In this document: positions 35,466 through 43,920 of the stretch, in pieces | How positions within the stretch are numbered: position 1 is the stretch's first letter | Layout: each line of letters starts with the position of its first letter | Source of the DNA: Candidatus Gastranaerophilales bacterium | Lineage (GTDB): Bacteria > Cyanobacteriota > Vampirovibrionia > Gastranaerophilales > Gastranaerophilaceae | Direction of reading: 5' to 3' | Assembly (NCBI GenBank): GCA_944324175.1 | Contig: CALUVH010000013.1 | Span: 1 to 50,859 of the forward strand | Length of the DNA stretch: 50,859 nucleotides | Translations under genes and position numbers: made by a program | The notes under the pieces: model-generated | Seen by the model: the letters and a program-made list of their open reading frames with translations, nothing else | What the model was told of the DNA's origin: nothing | The model's database searches: none

Positions 35466-35964
35466 CCGGAGCAACGAATGTTCTGGTTGCAAGTTCTTTA
35501 TCTAATAGTAACAAAGCATTTGCGTCATTACCGATAAGTTTTAATGTTGCAAGCACTCCACCTACGTTAGCTTCTTCTTCAACTTGTTCTTTCAAATACC
35601 AATCTAAAAATGATAATGCAGCTCGGTCTTTAACTTCATCAGCGACATCCATTAAGGCATTAATTCTTGATGTAACAAATTCTTCATGTTTAAGTACCTG
35701 TTCAAAACAAGCTAAAGGTGATTCCCAATCTGTTTCCGGTTTGTCGATAGCATCTAATTCTACTTTTCCACCACGTTCGTGTACATAATTAAATATACCC
35801 AATGCATGAGCATGTTCTTCTTGTACTTGTACTGTAAACCAGTTTACAAATCCTTTAAGGTTTAATCTTTCAAAATAGGCTTGCATTGATAAATAAAGGT
35901 ATTCAGAATATAACTCTTTATTTATTTGATCATTAAAAGCTTTTTCCATTTTTTCATGTAACAT
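35455..35964 (-). CDS. ftnA: Non-haem ferritin
   Basis: A 169-residue iron-storage ferritin forming a 24-mer shell. All expected ferroxidase ligands are at E. coli FtnA positions: Glu17, Glu50, His53, Glu94, Gln127, and the third-site Glu49 and Glu130. The length is normal. AAAGGAG precedes the ATG. The mRNA leader contains the small inverted repeat ACTCT-CGATA-AGAGT (35983-35997), which might be a stem or an operator. No obvious Fur box was recognised. Confidence 0.95.
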   Translation of the reverse strand: MLHEKMEKAFNDQINKELYSEYLYLSMQAYFERLNLKGFVNWFTVQVQEEHAHALGIFNYVHERGGKVELDAIDKPETDWESPLACFEQVLKHEEFVTSRINALMDVADEVKDRAALSFLDWYLKEQVEEEANVGGVLATLKLIGNDANALLLLDKELATRTFVAPVIG

Positions 35965-36077
35965 ATCTAATCTCCTTTTATTACTCTCGATAAGAGTGTA
36001 GCACGAAAAAACAGAAATAAAATCCTTTACATTTCTTCATAATGTTTGTTATACAGGCAATAAATAATTTTGTCTAT

Positions 36078-36086
36078 TGTTATTAT
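36078..36086 (+). promoter_or_regulatory. Extended -10 promoter
   Basis: TGT-TATTAT (36078-36086) sits 7 nt before the ATG at 36094, where no Shine-Dalgarno sequence is present. The -35 is weak. Confidence 0.45.
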
Positions 36087-36093
36087 TGCTACT

Positions 36094-36717
36094 ATGAATA
36101 TTAATACAATTACTCCAAATTTTTTGTTAAATCAGCCGAATACTTTCAGTAAAAAAGTTATATCAACACCATCATTTAATGGTAACGGTATTCAACGTCT
36201 AACTCATATGAATATCGGAATGATGCCTAAAGGTTACATCGGCGATGTTATTTTGTTTAATAAAAAACTTAATAAAGATGTATTTATCAATGTCTTTAAA
36301 GATTTTGATTGTGGTGATGAAAAATATTTACTAAAAGATGATAACAGTCAGATATTAGGTGAAATAGGTTTACGAATAAAAAAATTCTTTAATTATGATT
36401 CGTTTATGTATAAAGAAGATCCAAGCCATGTTTTTGTATCAGATTTATACAATTATTCAAGGCAAGACACTCCATTTGCAAATAAGCGTGTTGATGAATA
36501 TAGTCAAATTGGAGTAAGACTATTACAAATAGCGCAAAGAAGAAGTGATGAGGCGCAATGTGTAGGGAATATTAAATTGATATCAATGCCTGAGGCAGAG
36601 TTTTTTTATCGCAATAAAATAGGAATGTTAAGTGATCCGAATGCTTTTAATAAAAATGCGCTATATTTACCTCCTGACAAAAAAGAACCGCTGTCTAAAA
36701 TGTATGGCGGATTATAA
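36094..36717 (+). CDS. Unknown protein with GNAT-like C-terminal half
   Basis: A 207-residue soluble protein. The first 35 residues (MNINTITPNFLLNQPNTFSK ... PSFNG) look disordered and have the style of N-termini common in this lineage. The C-terminal half has QIGVRLLQIAQRRSDEAQCV followed by LISMPEAEFFYRNKIGM, which resembles motif A and the FY-x-K-x-G end of GNAT acetyltransferases. The acetyl-CoA loop is not canonical, so activity is doubtful. The start at 36094 is chosen from the -10 spacing; eight more residues are possible. Confidence 0.6.
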   Translation: MNINTITPNFLLNQPNTFSKKVISTPSFNGNGIQRLTHMNIGMMPKGYIGDVILFNKKLNKDVFINVFKDFDCGDEKYLLKDDNSQILGEIGLRIKKFFNYDSFMYKEDPSHVFVSDLYNYSRQDTPFANKRVDEYSQIGVRLLQIAQRRSDEAQCVGNIKLISMPEAEFFYRNKIGMLSDPNAFNKNALYLPPDKKEPLSKMYGGL

Positions 36718-36814
36718 TACAAGATGTTGTAATTAATTCAGGTAATGAAAAAAAACATTTATTGAGTCATGTATTAAGTATGTAAATTTATGGTTATTAA
36801 TAGGAGGGGGAAAT

Positions 36815-37108
36815 ATGTTAAAAAAAACGTTAAAAATTATATCAATACTCGGTATAGGAGCTATAGCTGTAACTGCTTTAATAAGGAGTAATTTGCTTCC
36901 TGATATAAAAGGAAAATTTCATGAATATGATATAGAATTTGAAAAAAAAAATTGCATAAAAAGACGTTTGCGTATTATCGCAGATATTATGCAAAAAAGA
37001 ATTACAGAGACAGAGTGTCGATTAATGGAAGAAAATCGTCAAAAAAAACAAGAAGAATACGACAAAATGAATTGGGATGATGAAAAAATTTCCAGAAAAG
37101 ATTTGTAA
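36815..37108 (+). CDS. Small single-pass membrane protein
   Basis: A 97-residue protein with one N-terminal membrane helix (about residues 6-25: LKIISILGIGAIAVTALI) and a charged helical tail rich in Lys, Glu and Arg. AGGAGGGGG lies 5 nt before the ATG, an unusually strong ribosome binding site here. No family is recognised. It is convergent with the carbonic anhydrase gene, 11 bp away. Confidence 0.65.
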   Translation: MLKKTLKIISILGIGAIAVTALIRSNLLPDIKGKFHEYDIEFEKKNCIKRRLRIIADIMQKRITETECRLMEENRQKKQEEYDKMNWDDEKISRKDL

Positions 37109-37119
37109 AATAAAAACAG

Positions 37120-37725
37120 TTATATTAAATTAACCAAACCTGTTGAATGATCAAAATGACATTTTGCAATGTATAACTCATTTTTGGCAACTGCATTTTT
37201 AATTATAGAAGATTTTTCCAGTAAGACGTTTTCTACCCAAATTGTATGTTGTTGTGCAAAATAATTATGACAAGTAATATCTTCCTTTTGCTTAAGTACG
37301 GGATAGACGCATTTTAAAATGGATGAAAAATTTCCATCACATTCAGGATAATGTGCTTTTGCATACTTCATTACGCCACAATCATCGTGTCCAAGTAATA
37401 TTAAAAGAGGGATTTGTAATTTTTTAACTCCATATTCAATACTTTCAATAATATTTGGTCCCGCTGTAATTCCTGCAACTCTTACAACAAAAAGCTCTCC
37501 AATACCGCAATCGAAAATTATTTCAGGTACTACTCTTGAATCAGAGCAACTCAATACCAAAGCATAAGGTTCTTGATGAAACGCATATTTTTGGAGCGTT
37601 TCCAATGTCATATTTTTGGCAGTAGGTTTCCCTGCGACAAAATTTTTGTTACCTTCGAGTAATTTTATCAATTCATTTTTTGCTTTTTCAGGAATATTAT
37701 CCAAGTGACTATATTTATTTTCCAT
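37120..37725 (-). CDS. Beta-class carbonic anhydrase
   Basis: A 201-residue zinc enzyme that interconverts CO2 and bicarbonate. The zinc ligands are in LSCSDSRVVPE (Cys, with the Asp/Arg dyad) and GHDDCGVMKYA (His and Cys). FVVRVAGITAGPNIIESIEY is also typical. The length is normal for the class. It has no signal peptide, so it is cytoplasmic. It has no carboxysome or bicarbonate-transporter neighbours. Its promoter places the start codon 7 nt after the -10. Confidence 0.95.
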   Translation of the reverse strand: MENKYSHLDNIPEKAKNELIKLLEGNKNFVAGKPTAKNMTLETLQKYAFHQEPYALVLSCSDSRVVPEIIFDCGIGELFVVRVAGITAGPNIIESIEYGVKKLQIPLLILLGHDDCGVMKYAKAHYPECDGNFSSILKCVYPVLKQKEDITCHNYFAQQHTIWVENVLLEKSSIIKNAVAKNELYIAKCHFDHSTGLVNLI

Positions 37726-37732
37726 AACATTT

Positions 37733-37762
37733 ATTTTACCACGAATTTATTGTAACTAACAA
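37733..37762 (-). promoter_or_regulatory. Promoter of the carbonic anhydrase gene
   Basis: On the minus strand, TTGTTA (37757-37762), an 18-nt spacer and TAAAAT (37733-37738) preceded by TGG. The ATG is 7 nt downstream and no Shine-Dalgarno sequence is present. Confidence 0.6.
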
Positions 37763-37820
37763 AAAATTAACAATAGCGTGATACGATTTTTCTGTTGAAT
37801 GTAAATTTTGGAAGGAAAAA

Positions 37821-39503
37821 ATGAATTTTACTCAAGTAAAGAAATTTGTAAAAGCTCACTCAGATTGGTTTACAGTTGTAGGTTTGTGTATTTTATTCTA
37901 TTTTATTTTTTTTCATAATATAGGTAATTATGCACTAATGGATGTAGATGAAACAAGATATGTTGCAATGTCCAGAGACATGTTTCATTCGAAGGATTTT
38001 TTGACTTTGTACCTAAACGGTGATTATTTTTTTGAAAAGCCTCCATTATATTTTTGGGGTGAATGTCTTTCATTTTTTCTTTTTGGTAAAGTAAACGAGT
38101 TTACTGCACGTTTTCCTGTTGCGCTATATGGGATGATGTCTTGCTTTTTGCTTTATTTTACAGGTAAAAAAATAATATCCAGAAGATTTGGGATTATATC
38201 ATCATTGATACTTGCAACAAGTATGGAATTTACCATTTTGGCGAAATTTGCAATACTTGATATTGTAGTGTCAACTTGTGTAGCCTTTGCGGTGATGTTC
38301 GGTTTTATAACATATTTTTGTCGAGAGAGTCACAGAAAATATTATTGGTGGCTTTTTTATATTTTTTCAGGATTAGCCGTTATGGCAAAAGGAATACCGG
38401 GATTTGTACTTCCATTTGGAACAATGTTTTTTATTGGATTAGCTACAAAAAAATTGAAAGCTTATTTTAAACCGCAATACTTTCTTGTTGGAATGGGTTT
38501 ATTCTTACTGGTAGTGATTCCTTGGCATTTGGTTATGTTCAAAATTCACGATCCTTTATTTTTTCAAGAATATATTGTGAAACACCATATAAACAGATTT
38601 TTCTCTTCTTCTGAAATTCATCGTGAAGCACCATTTTATTTTTATATTTTAACTCTTTTGTGGGGACTAATTCCTTGGATATTTTCAGCTATTGCTGTTG
38701 CTATAGCAAAACTCAAGTCTGTTAAAAAATTCAGTTATGAAAATCTCACTTTGCAACAAAAATATTTATTGTTTAATTGGATTGGATTTATAGTAACATT
38801 TATATTTTTCTCAGTTTCTAAAACAAAGTTAATAACTTATATTTTACCTATATACTTTTTTACGGCCAATATTTTAGGACATGTTTGGAGCGAATACATA
38901 ACTAATGGTAAGCATAAAATTGCAATTAACCGTTCGGTATATGTTTGGAGTGGAATAATGGTATTTTTAGGTATAGCTGCAATGTTTACTCAGTACTTTT
39001 TACCACCTCAATTATATCAAGATATTTTGAATGCGAAATGGTTATGTATTTCTTTAGTAATAATATTTGGGGCATCAAGTATTGTTTGTGTAAACAAAGA
39101 TTACAGATATGGAGTATTTTATTCATATGTCTTATTTATGACCTTTTTATCAGCATATGGTACGAAAGAATTGTACAATATAGATTATAAATTTGGGCAG
39201 AATGATATTATGGAATATGCTGAGTATGCAAAAAATAATGGTAATGATGTTGTAATATTCGGTTATGGACGAAAATACTCTCTTCTGTATTATTATGGAG
39301 GTCATGTAACATTTGAAACCACAAATAATTACCCGTATTTAGATAAGGCATTAAAAAATCATAATACACTTTTCATTATCAGAAAAGATGAATATAAAGA
39401 TATAGCTCAAAATGAAGACGATTTTGAAATACTCAAAACCGGTAGAAAATATCTATTAATACGTGGTAAAGAAGATGGTCAAAAAGGATTATTTTCTAAA
39501 TAA
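37821..39503 (+). CDS. ArnT-like GT-C glycosyltransferase
   Basis: A 560-residue polytopic membrane enzyme of the PMT/ArnT (GT39/GT83-like) group that moves a sugar from a polyprenyl-phosphate donor to an envelope acceptor. The loop after helix 1 has the hallmark MDVDETRYVAMSRDM, and GDYFFEKPPLYFWG follows as in ArnT. About 11-12 membrane helices precede a soluble C-terminal part (about 460-560). GGAAGG lies about 8 nt before the ATG. The sugar and acceptor are unknown. Its 3' end overlaps a 57-residue gene on the other strand by 15 bp. Confidence 0.85.
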   Translation: MNFTQVKKFVKAHSDWFTVVGLCILFYFIFFHNIGNYALMDVDETRYVAMSRDMFHSKDFLTLYLNGDYFFEKPPLYFWGECLSFFLFGKVNEFTARFPVALYGMMSCFLLYFTGKKIISRRFGIISSLILATSMEFTILAKFAILDIVVSTCVAFAVMFGFITYFCRESHRKYYWWLFYIFSGLAVMAKGIPGFVLPFGTMFFIGLATKKLKAYFKPQYFLVGMGLFLLVVIPWHLVMFKIHDPLFFQEYIVKHHINRFFSSSEIHREAPFYFYILTLLWGLIPWIFSAIAVAIAKLKSVKKFSYENLTLQQKYLLFNWIGFIVTFIFFSVSKTKLITYILPIYFFTANILGHVWSEYITNGKHKIAINRSVYVWSGIMVFLGIAAMFTQYFLPPQLYQDILNAKWLCISLVIIFGASSIVCVNKDYRYGVFYSYVLFMTFLSAYGTKELYNIDYKFGQNDIMEYAEYAKNNGNDVVIFGYGRKYSLLYYYGGHVTFETTNNYPYLDKALKNHNTLFIIRKDEYKDIAQNEDDFEILKTGRKYLLIRGKEDGQKGLFSK

Positions 39504-39662
39504 ATCCTTTACACTAAACTTTCCAATTTTTTCCTGATGAAATTCCAACGCCTTTTTCATAATCGGATTTGTATGGCGAATAGCAGATGAATTGAATGAC
39601 TTTTCAATTTCTTCTGTTTTCGTTTTTTCAATTATTGTCAATTTTGTTTCTTTTTTGTCCAT
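39489..39662 (-). CDS. 57-residue small protein
   Basis: An open frame of 57 codons starting with ATG at 39662 and ending with TAA at 39489. GAGG lies 8 nt upstream of the ATG, a well-placed ribosome binding site. The product is hydrophilic: MDKKETKLTIIEKTKTEEIE opens it, SAIRHTNPIMKKALEFHQEK follows, and it ends SVKDLFRK. It has no signal or membrane segment and no family that I know. It overlaps the end of the glycosyltransferase gene by 15 bp. A TAACAT-T-ATGTTA palindrome lies 77-89 bp upstream. Confidence 0.6.
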   Translation of the reverse strand: MDKKETKLTIIEKTKTEEIEKSFNSSAIRHTNPIMKKALEFHQEKIGKFSVKDLFRK

Positions 39663-39755
39663 ACAAAAGCCTCTATATTTATATTAAAAAAATTATCTTG
39701 TAAAAATTGTCAGTTTAATATATAAAAAGTATATAATTTAACATTATGTTACAAA

Positions 39756-40475
39756 TTAACTATTAAGTTTGGCAATTTTGACATTAAAAGTTTTTTCAAT
39801 ATCAATATCAGAAAGTACATTAGCAATTAAATCATTAGGATTGACGTTTTGAATGTTTTCGATATGTCTAAAAGTTCCAAGTACACATGTATCAGTATAT
39901 GTTTTAATAAGATTAGGCATATTTTTCACTTCAGCAGGACAATTTAATTCATCATAATCATTTATAATTACACCTCGGATGTCGAGACCTTCTATTTGTG
40001 CATGATTGATTGTCATAAGGGTTGATGTTACTGCTGAAGATGTTGGTTTTATGATAAATATAACAGGTAGATGAAGTTCTTTAATAAGGTCTTTTTCAGA
40101 GAAATTCGGTGCAAAAGGGGTATTTATGCCGACTGTACCGTCAGTTATAATGCATTCATAACTTTTCATTATACTTTCATAATCTTTAAGAATGAGTTCT
40201 TTGTCTATTATGATATTTTCTTCTGCGGCAGAGACAAATGGAGTAGAATTACCTTTTAGCAGGTAGCTGAAATAAGTTTGAATGTAAGTATCTACAAGTT
40301 TAACAAAAACTAAATCAGGGGATTGTAAATATCCACAATTTTCGACAGCACCTGTTTGTATAGGTTTGTATACAGTGGTATAATAACCGAGTCCTTGCAT
40401 AGTAGCAGCAAGTGCAGCAGTTATATAAATTTTATCAGAATTTGGTTCTATTTCTGTGATAAATAATTCTAACAT
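39756..40475 (-). CDS. BioD-like protein with degenerate P-loop
   Basis: A 239-residue member of the dethiobiotin synthetase family by overall pattern: LFIT at the start, YKPIQTGA (donor-side Lys), an IITDGTVGINTPF stretch matching the EGAGG region, LPVIFIIKP and GVIINDY. The nucleotide loop is wrecked, however: where BioD has GTDTxVGKT this protein has EIEPNSDKI, losing both glycines and the Thr. ATP binding in the usual manner is doubtful. No other biotin genes are in the window. It is 10 bp downstream of xerD on the same strand. It may be a decayed BioD or a repurposed relative. Confidence 0.75.
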   Translation of the reverse strand: MLELFITEIEPNSDKIYITAALAATMQGLGYYTTVYKPIQTGAVENCGYLQSPDLVFVKLVDTYIQTYFSYLLKGNSTPFVSAAEENIIIDKELILKDYESIMKSYECIITDGTVGINTPFAPNFSEKDLIKELHLPVIFIIKPTSSAVTSTLMTINHAQIEGLDIRGVIINDYDELNCPAEVKNMPNLIKTYTDTCVLGTFRHIENIQNVNPNDLIANVLSDIDIEKTFNVKIAKLNS

Positions 40476-40485
40476 TTTTAACCTT

Positions 40486-41340
40486 TTACGAATTTATAGC
40501 AAAGTAGACTTCTTTTAACCTTTTTTTGCTAATGTGTGTATAAAGTTGTGTTGTTGAGACATCGCTATGTCCAAGAAGTTCTTGAACGATACGTAAATCA
40601 GCACCATTTTCAAGTAGGTGTGTTGCAAAACTATGTCTCAGTGTGTGAGGAGAAATATGTTTATGTATTTTTTTCCCTTGTTCACTAATAAAGTTATAAA
40701 TATCTTGTCTTGTGACTAATCTACCATTTTCATTAATTAGTAATTGTTTACTATTAATGTGAAATTTAATGATAAGATAATCTCTTTGTGGAAGATAATT
40801 TTTTAAAGCACTAATTGCTTTTTTCCCTAGTGGTACAATTCTTTCTTTTGAGCCTTTTCCAAGGCATTGAAGATATTTTGCGTTTATATCAATGTTGCTT
40901 ATTTCAAGATTTGCAAGCTCTGAGACTCTAAGTCCACAACCATATAACAATTCAACAATTACTTTTTGTTCTATTGTTAAATTTTGATTGAGAATACTTT
41001 CAATTTCTTCAATAGTCATAACTTTAGGTAATTTTTGAGGTAGTTTAGGTTGTTCAAGAGTAAGTGTTGGATTGGATGTACAAATTTCATTTGCACAAAG
41101 CCATTTGTAAAAACCGCGTAATGAAGCAATTTTTCTTGCAACACTTGTAGGAGAATATTTTTTTTCTCGTAATTTAAATATATAAGAGTTAAGATGAGAA
41201 CGACTAACCAAGTTAAGTTCGCAGTTGCAAAACTCTAAAAAATCACTCAAATCTCTCCTATAAGCATTCACTGTGTTTGTGGAAAGACCCTTTTCTATTT
41301 CTAAATATTCTAAGTATTCTGATAAAATTTGTACACTCAT
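40486..41340 (-). CDS. xerD: Tyrosine site-specific recombinase XerD
   Basis: A 284-residue Xer recombinase, about 38 kb from xerC. The N-terminus IEKGLSTNTVNAYRRDLSDF is XerD-like. Catalytic residues are Arg in YGCGLRVSEL, Lys in GKGSKER, His232/Arg235 in HTLRHSFATHL, His258 in LLGH and Tyr267 in QLYTHI. With XerC it would resolve chromosome dimers. TATAAT lies 6 nt before the ATG at 41340, which supports this start; an in-frame start at 41358 would overlap the -10. The bioD-like gene follows 10 bp later. Confidence 0.88.
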   Translation of the reverse strand: MSVQILSEYLEYLEIEKGLSTNTVNAYRRDLSDFLEFCNCELNLVSRSHLNSYIFKLREKKYSPTSVARKIASLRGFYKWLCANEICTSNPTLTLEQPKLPQKLPKVMTIEEIESILNQNLTIEQKVIVELLYGCGLRVSELANLEISNIDINAKYLQCLGKGSKERIVPLGKKAISALKNYLPQRDYLIIKFHINSKQLLINENGRLVTRQDIYNFISEQGKKIHKHISPHTLRHSFATHLLENGADLRIVQELLGHSDVSTTQLYTHISKKRLKEVYFAINS

Positions 41341-41404
41341 ACAAGCATTATAAAACATTTTATTGTTAATAGAATGCTGTATTTATACGAATTTTTAAAA
41401 TATA

Positions 41405-41908
41405 CTAGCTATACCAGTGAACTTTTTCAGGATCGTATTTGTCGACAAATTTATTTTCATCAAAAGAATACCCAAGGACTACTATTGAAAAAGGTTCAAT
41501 GTATTCAGGTAATTTGAAATATTCTTTCACATTTTTTACGTTGTTTTCATTTGGATATGTTCCAATCCAGCATCCCCCAAGTCCTTCTTCTGCGATTTGC
41601 AAAAGAATATTTTCAGTACAAGCTGCCATGTCTTGTTGAATAAACAAGTTATTTTCAAAATCTCCTGTTTTTTTATTCATCAAAGTAATGATTACAGCTC
41701 CTGCATGTGCTGCCATACCACTGTAAGGTGTCATTTTCCCTACTGCTAACTTTGTCGCATCATCAGTAATTACCAAGAATTCCCAAGGCTGCCTGTTGTG
41801 AGCAGATGGTGCTTGCATGCCGGCTTTAACTATTCTTTCCAGTATTTCCCTGTCAATAGGTTTGTTTTTAAATTTTCTGATAGAACGTCTTTTAAATATA
41901 GTATTCAT
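41405..41908 (-). CDS. Nitroreductase-family flavoprotein
   Basis: A 167-residue FMN-binding oxidoreductase. The typical start RRSIRKFKNKPIDREILERI, APSAHNRQPWEF, and the late EEGLGGCWIGTYPNE are present. Such proteins reduce nitro compounds, quinones or flavins with NAD(P)H; the substrate here is unknown. The small size suggests the compact, ferredoxin-free class. GGAGGGG lies about 5 nt before the ATG at 41908, which removes an 11-residue extension. Confidence 0.9.
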   Translation of the reverse strand: MNTIFKRRSIRKFKNKPIDREILERIVKAGMQAPSAHNRQPWEFLVITDDATKLAVGKMTPYSGMAAHAGAVIITLMNKKTGDFENNLFIQQDMAACTENILLQIAEEGLGGCWIGTYPNENNVKNVKEYFKLPEYIEPFSIVVLGYSFDENKFVDKYDPEKVHWYS

Positions 41909-41975
41909 ATTACCCCTCCATACTTTGGTTTTATTATACAATATTTACTTTAAAAAAAATAGACCATTTTATGTA

Positions 41976-42003
41976 CTTACAAAAATAAAAATTCTGCTAT
42001 AAT
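41976..42003 (+). promoter_or_regulatory. Extended -10 promoter
   Basis: CTTACA (41976-41981), a 16-nt spacer and TGC-TATAAT (TATAAT 41998-42003). The ATG at 42010 lies 6 nt downstream with no ribosome binding site. Confidence 0.6.
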
Positions 42004-42009
42004 GTAAAA

Positions 42010-43884
42010 ATGGATTTTAGAGAACAAAATGAAATAGATCGTGAATACTATAAGCAAGATTTCAAACCAATGAATGAATTATTGGTAAGAATAAGGCAAG
42101 CTCTGCGAACCGGGAAACCTATGGAGACAAAGGGCTTAAATTTAAAAGGGATTTATGATTTTGATCCTGAGCTTTCATTCACATACATAACGCTTTTTCA
42201 AGAAGGGTTAACCCCTATTCGATACGGTAGTAGAAGAAAGACAATGGGCATAACTCTAAATCGTGATATAGAAAAAATCAGAGAAAATAAAAATTTTTCA
42301 AAGTTTGAGGTTGGAAATTTTAATAAGTGTAGGATAATGATTGAGTTTGTAATTGAAAGGCATTCAACAGATTTAGACAGACTCAATAGCAGTAACTTTA
42401 ACAGAAACAGATTTGAGCCCGGTATTACAGGGCTTGAGTTAAAGGATGATAAGGCTTCGTATTACTATATGCCTACAGATGCTGTCGTACAAAGTCAAAT
42501 GGGACTTCGTGGAGCTTTGGAAACTCTTGCGAAAAGATCACCTATCGGTAAAATGACAAATAAAATTTCTGAGCGGATGCGTATTTTACATGGCTCACCT
42601 AGATTGCATTTTTTTCTTTTTAAAACCAGAGCTTTTGTAACATACAAAAACAGTTGTGTACCATTGTATCGTGGAAATATTTTATATAATGGTTTCGATT
42701 ATCGGACTCTTTTAAGTCAATTTATAAAATCTGCAGATTGGCTAATTGCCAATATGCTTGAAGACGGAAGGTTTTTGTATTACTACGATTGCAAAGAAGA
42801 TAATTACAAAGATCATGAGCATCCTAATCGTCCCGAAAATGATTTATACTATAACGATTTACGTCACAGTGGTGGTACGATTACTTTGGTGCGAGCATAT
42901 TCGCAAACAAAAAACAGAAAATATATTGATGCAGCTAAAAGGTCTTTAGATTTTACGGTATCTATAACCAAAGATCAAGATGTAAAAGGACAAAAAGGTT
43001 ATTATACTTTTTATAATAAAAAAGCAAAACTTGGAGGCACAGGGTTGGCGCTAATTGCTTTTATGCAGTATAGAATAGCTACCGGTGATAAAAGTTATGA
43101 TGAATATATTAAAGGTTATGCCCGTCATTTGTTAAGTAGGATGCATAAAAGTGGTGAATTTTACGGATATTACATTCATCCTCTGTATAATGACGGTAAT
43201 CCGCTTTTGAAGTTGGATGAAATTCAAAGACGCGAAACATTTTCATTCTACTATCCAGGTGAAGCTCTTTTAGGACTTGCTTTGTTTGCTAATCATTTTG
43301 AAGATGATGAAATACTAGTAGCAAAAGTAAGAAAAAATTCTAAAAAAGCACTGGATTGGATAGTTGATGACCGACCTAATTTTTATAAGGATTTATTCAC
43401 TGCACTACCTTCGGATGCTTGGCTTATGCAGGCTATCGAGGAGTGGTGTAATGATAAAGACTTTATAAAAGATAATTATTTGAAATTTGTCTTTGATGAT
43501 GCGAAGACAATGATTGAAAAAACATATTTACGTGATGACAGTCCATATATTGATTTTGAAGGTGGGTACTACTATGATTACGGTGATCATTACTACCCGG
43601 ATGGTGCGCGTTCAGAAGGACTTGTTGCAGCATATTATTTAGCGAAAAAACTCGGGAATAAAGAATTTGCATCAGAATTATTGCAGGCATGTAAAAATGT
43701 TGCAACTTGTCAATTCCAATTGTTTAATGCACCTGAAATGACATACGCACATAAAAATCCTACTCGTTCAGAAGGTGGTATAAGATTTAAAGCAACTCGT
43801 CAATGGGTTCGTGTTGATTCAATACAGCACGTTGCCTGCTTTTTCATAAGACTTTATTGGGCTGAAAACCCTCCACAAGATTAA
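42010..43884 (+). CDS. Large protein with six-hairpin (alpha/alpha) toroid domain
   Basis: A 624-residue protein with no signal peptide. Residues about 240-620 have a repeating helical-hairpin pattern (SADWLIANMLEDGRFLYYYD, SGGTITLVRAYSQTKNRKYI, GGTGLALIAFMQYRIATGDK, FYYPGEALLGLALFANHF, ARSEGLVAAYYLAKKLGN) typical of the (alpha/alpha)6 toroid of glycoside hydrolases, epimerases and lanthionine-synthase-like proteins. Acidic residues in conserved loops suggest a hydrolase, but none can be named as catalytic. Residues 1-240 form a separate, mixed domain; EPGITGLELKDDKASYYYMP recalls AMMECR1-like domains weakly. The substrate is unknown. The gene is preceded by an extended -10 promoter that makes it leaderless. 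Confidence 0.7.
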   Translation: MDFREQNEIDREYYKQDFKPMNELLVRIRQALRTGKPMETKGLNLKGIYDFDPELSFTYITLFQEGLTPIRYGSRRKTMGITLNRDIEKIRENKNFSKFEVGNFNKCRIMIEFVIERHSTDLDRLNSSNFNRNRFEPGITGLELKDDKASYYYMPTDAVVQSQMGLRGALETLAKRSPIGKMTNKISERMRILHGSPRLHFFLFKTRAFVTYKNSCVPLYRGNILYNGFDYRTLLSQFIKSADWLIANMLEDGRFLYYYDCKEDNYKDHEHPNRPENDLYYNDLRHSGGTITLVRAYSQTKNRKYIDAAKRSLDFTVSITKDQDVKGQKGYYTFYNKKAKLGGTGLALIAFMQYRIATGDKSYDEYIKGYARHLLSRMHKSGEFYGYYIHPLYNDGNPLLKLDEIQRRETFSFYYPGEALLGLALFANHFEDDEILVAKVRKNSKKALDWIVDDRPNFYKDLFTALPSDAWLMQAIEEWCNDKDFIKDNYLKFVFDDAKTMIEKTYLRDDSPYIDFEGGYYYDYGDHYYPDGARSEGLVAAYYLAKKLGNKEFASELLQACKNVATCQFQLFNAPEMTYAHKNPTRSEGGIRFKATRQWVRVDSIQHVACFFIRLYWAENPPQD

Positions 43885-43920
43885 GATAGTTATTACACAA
43901 TTATATTATTCTTTCAGTGA

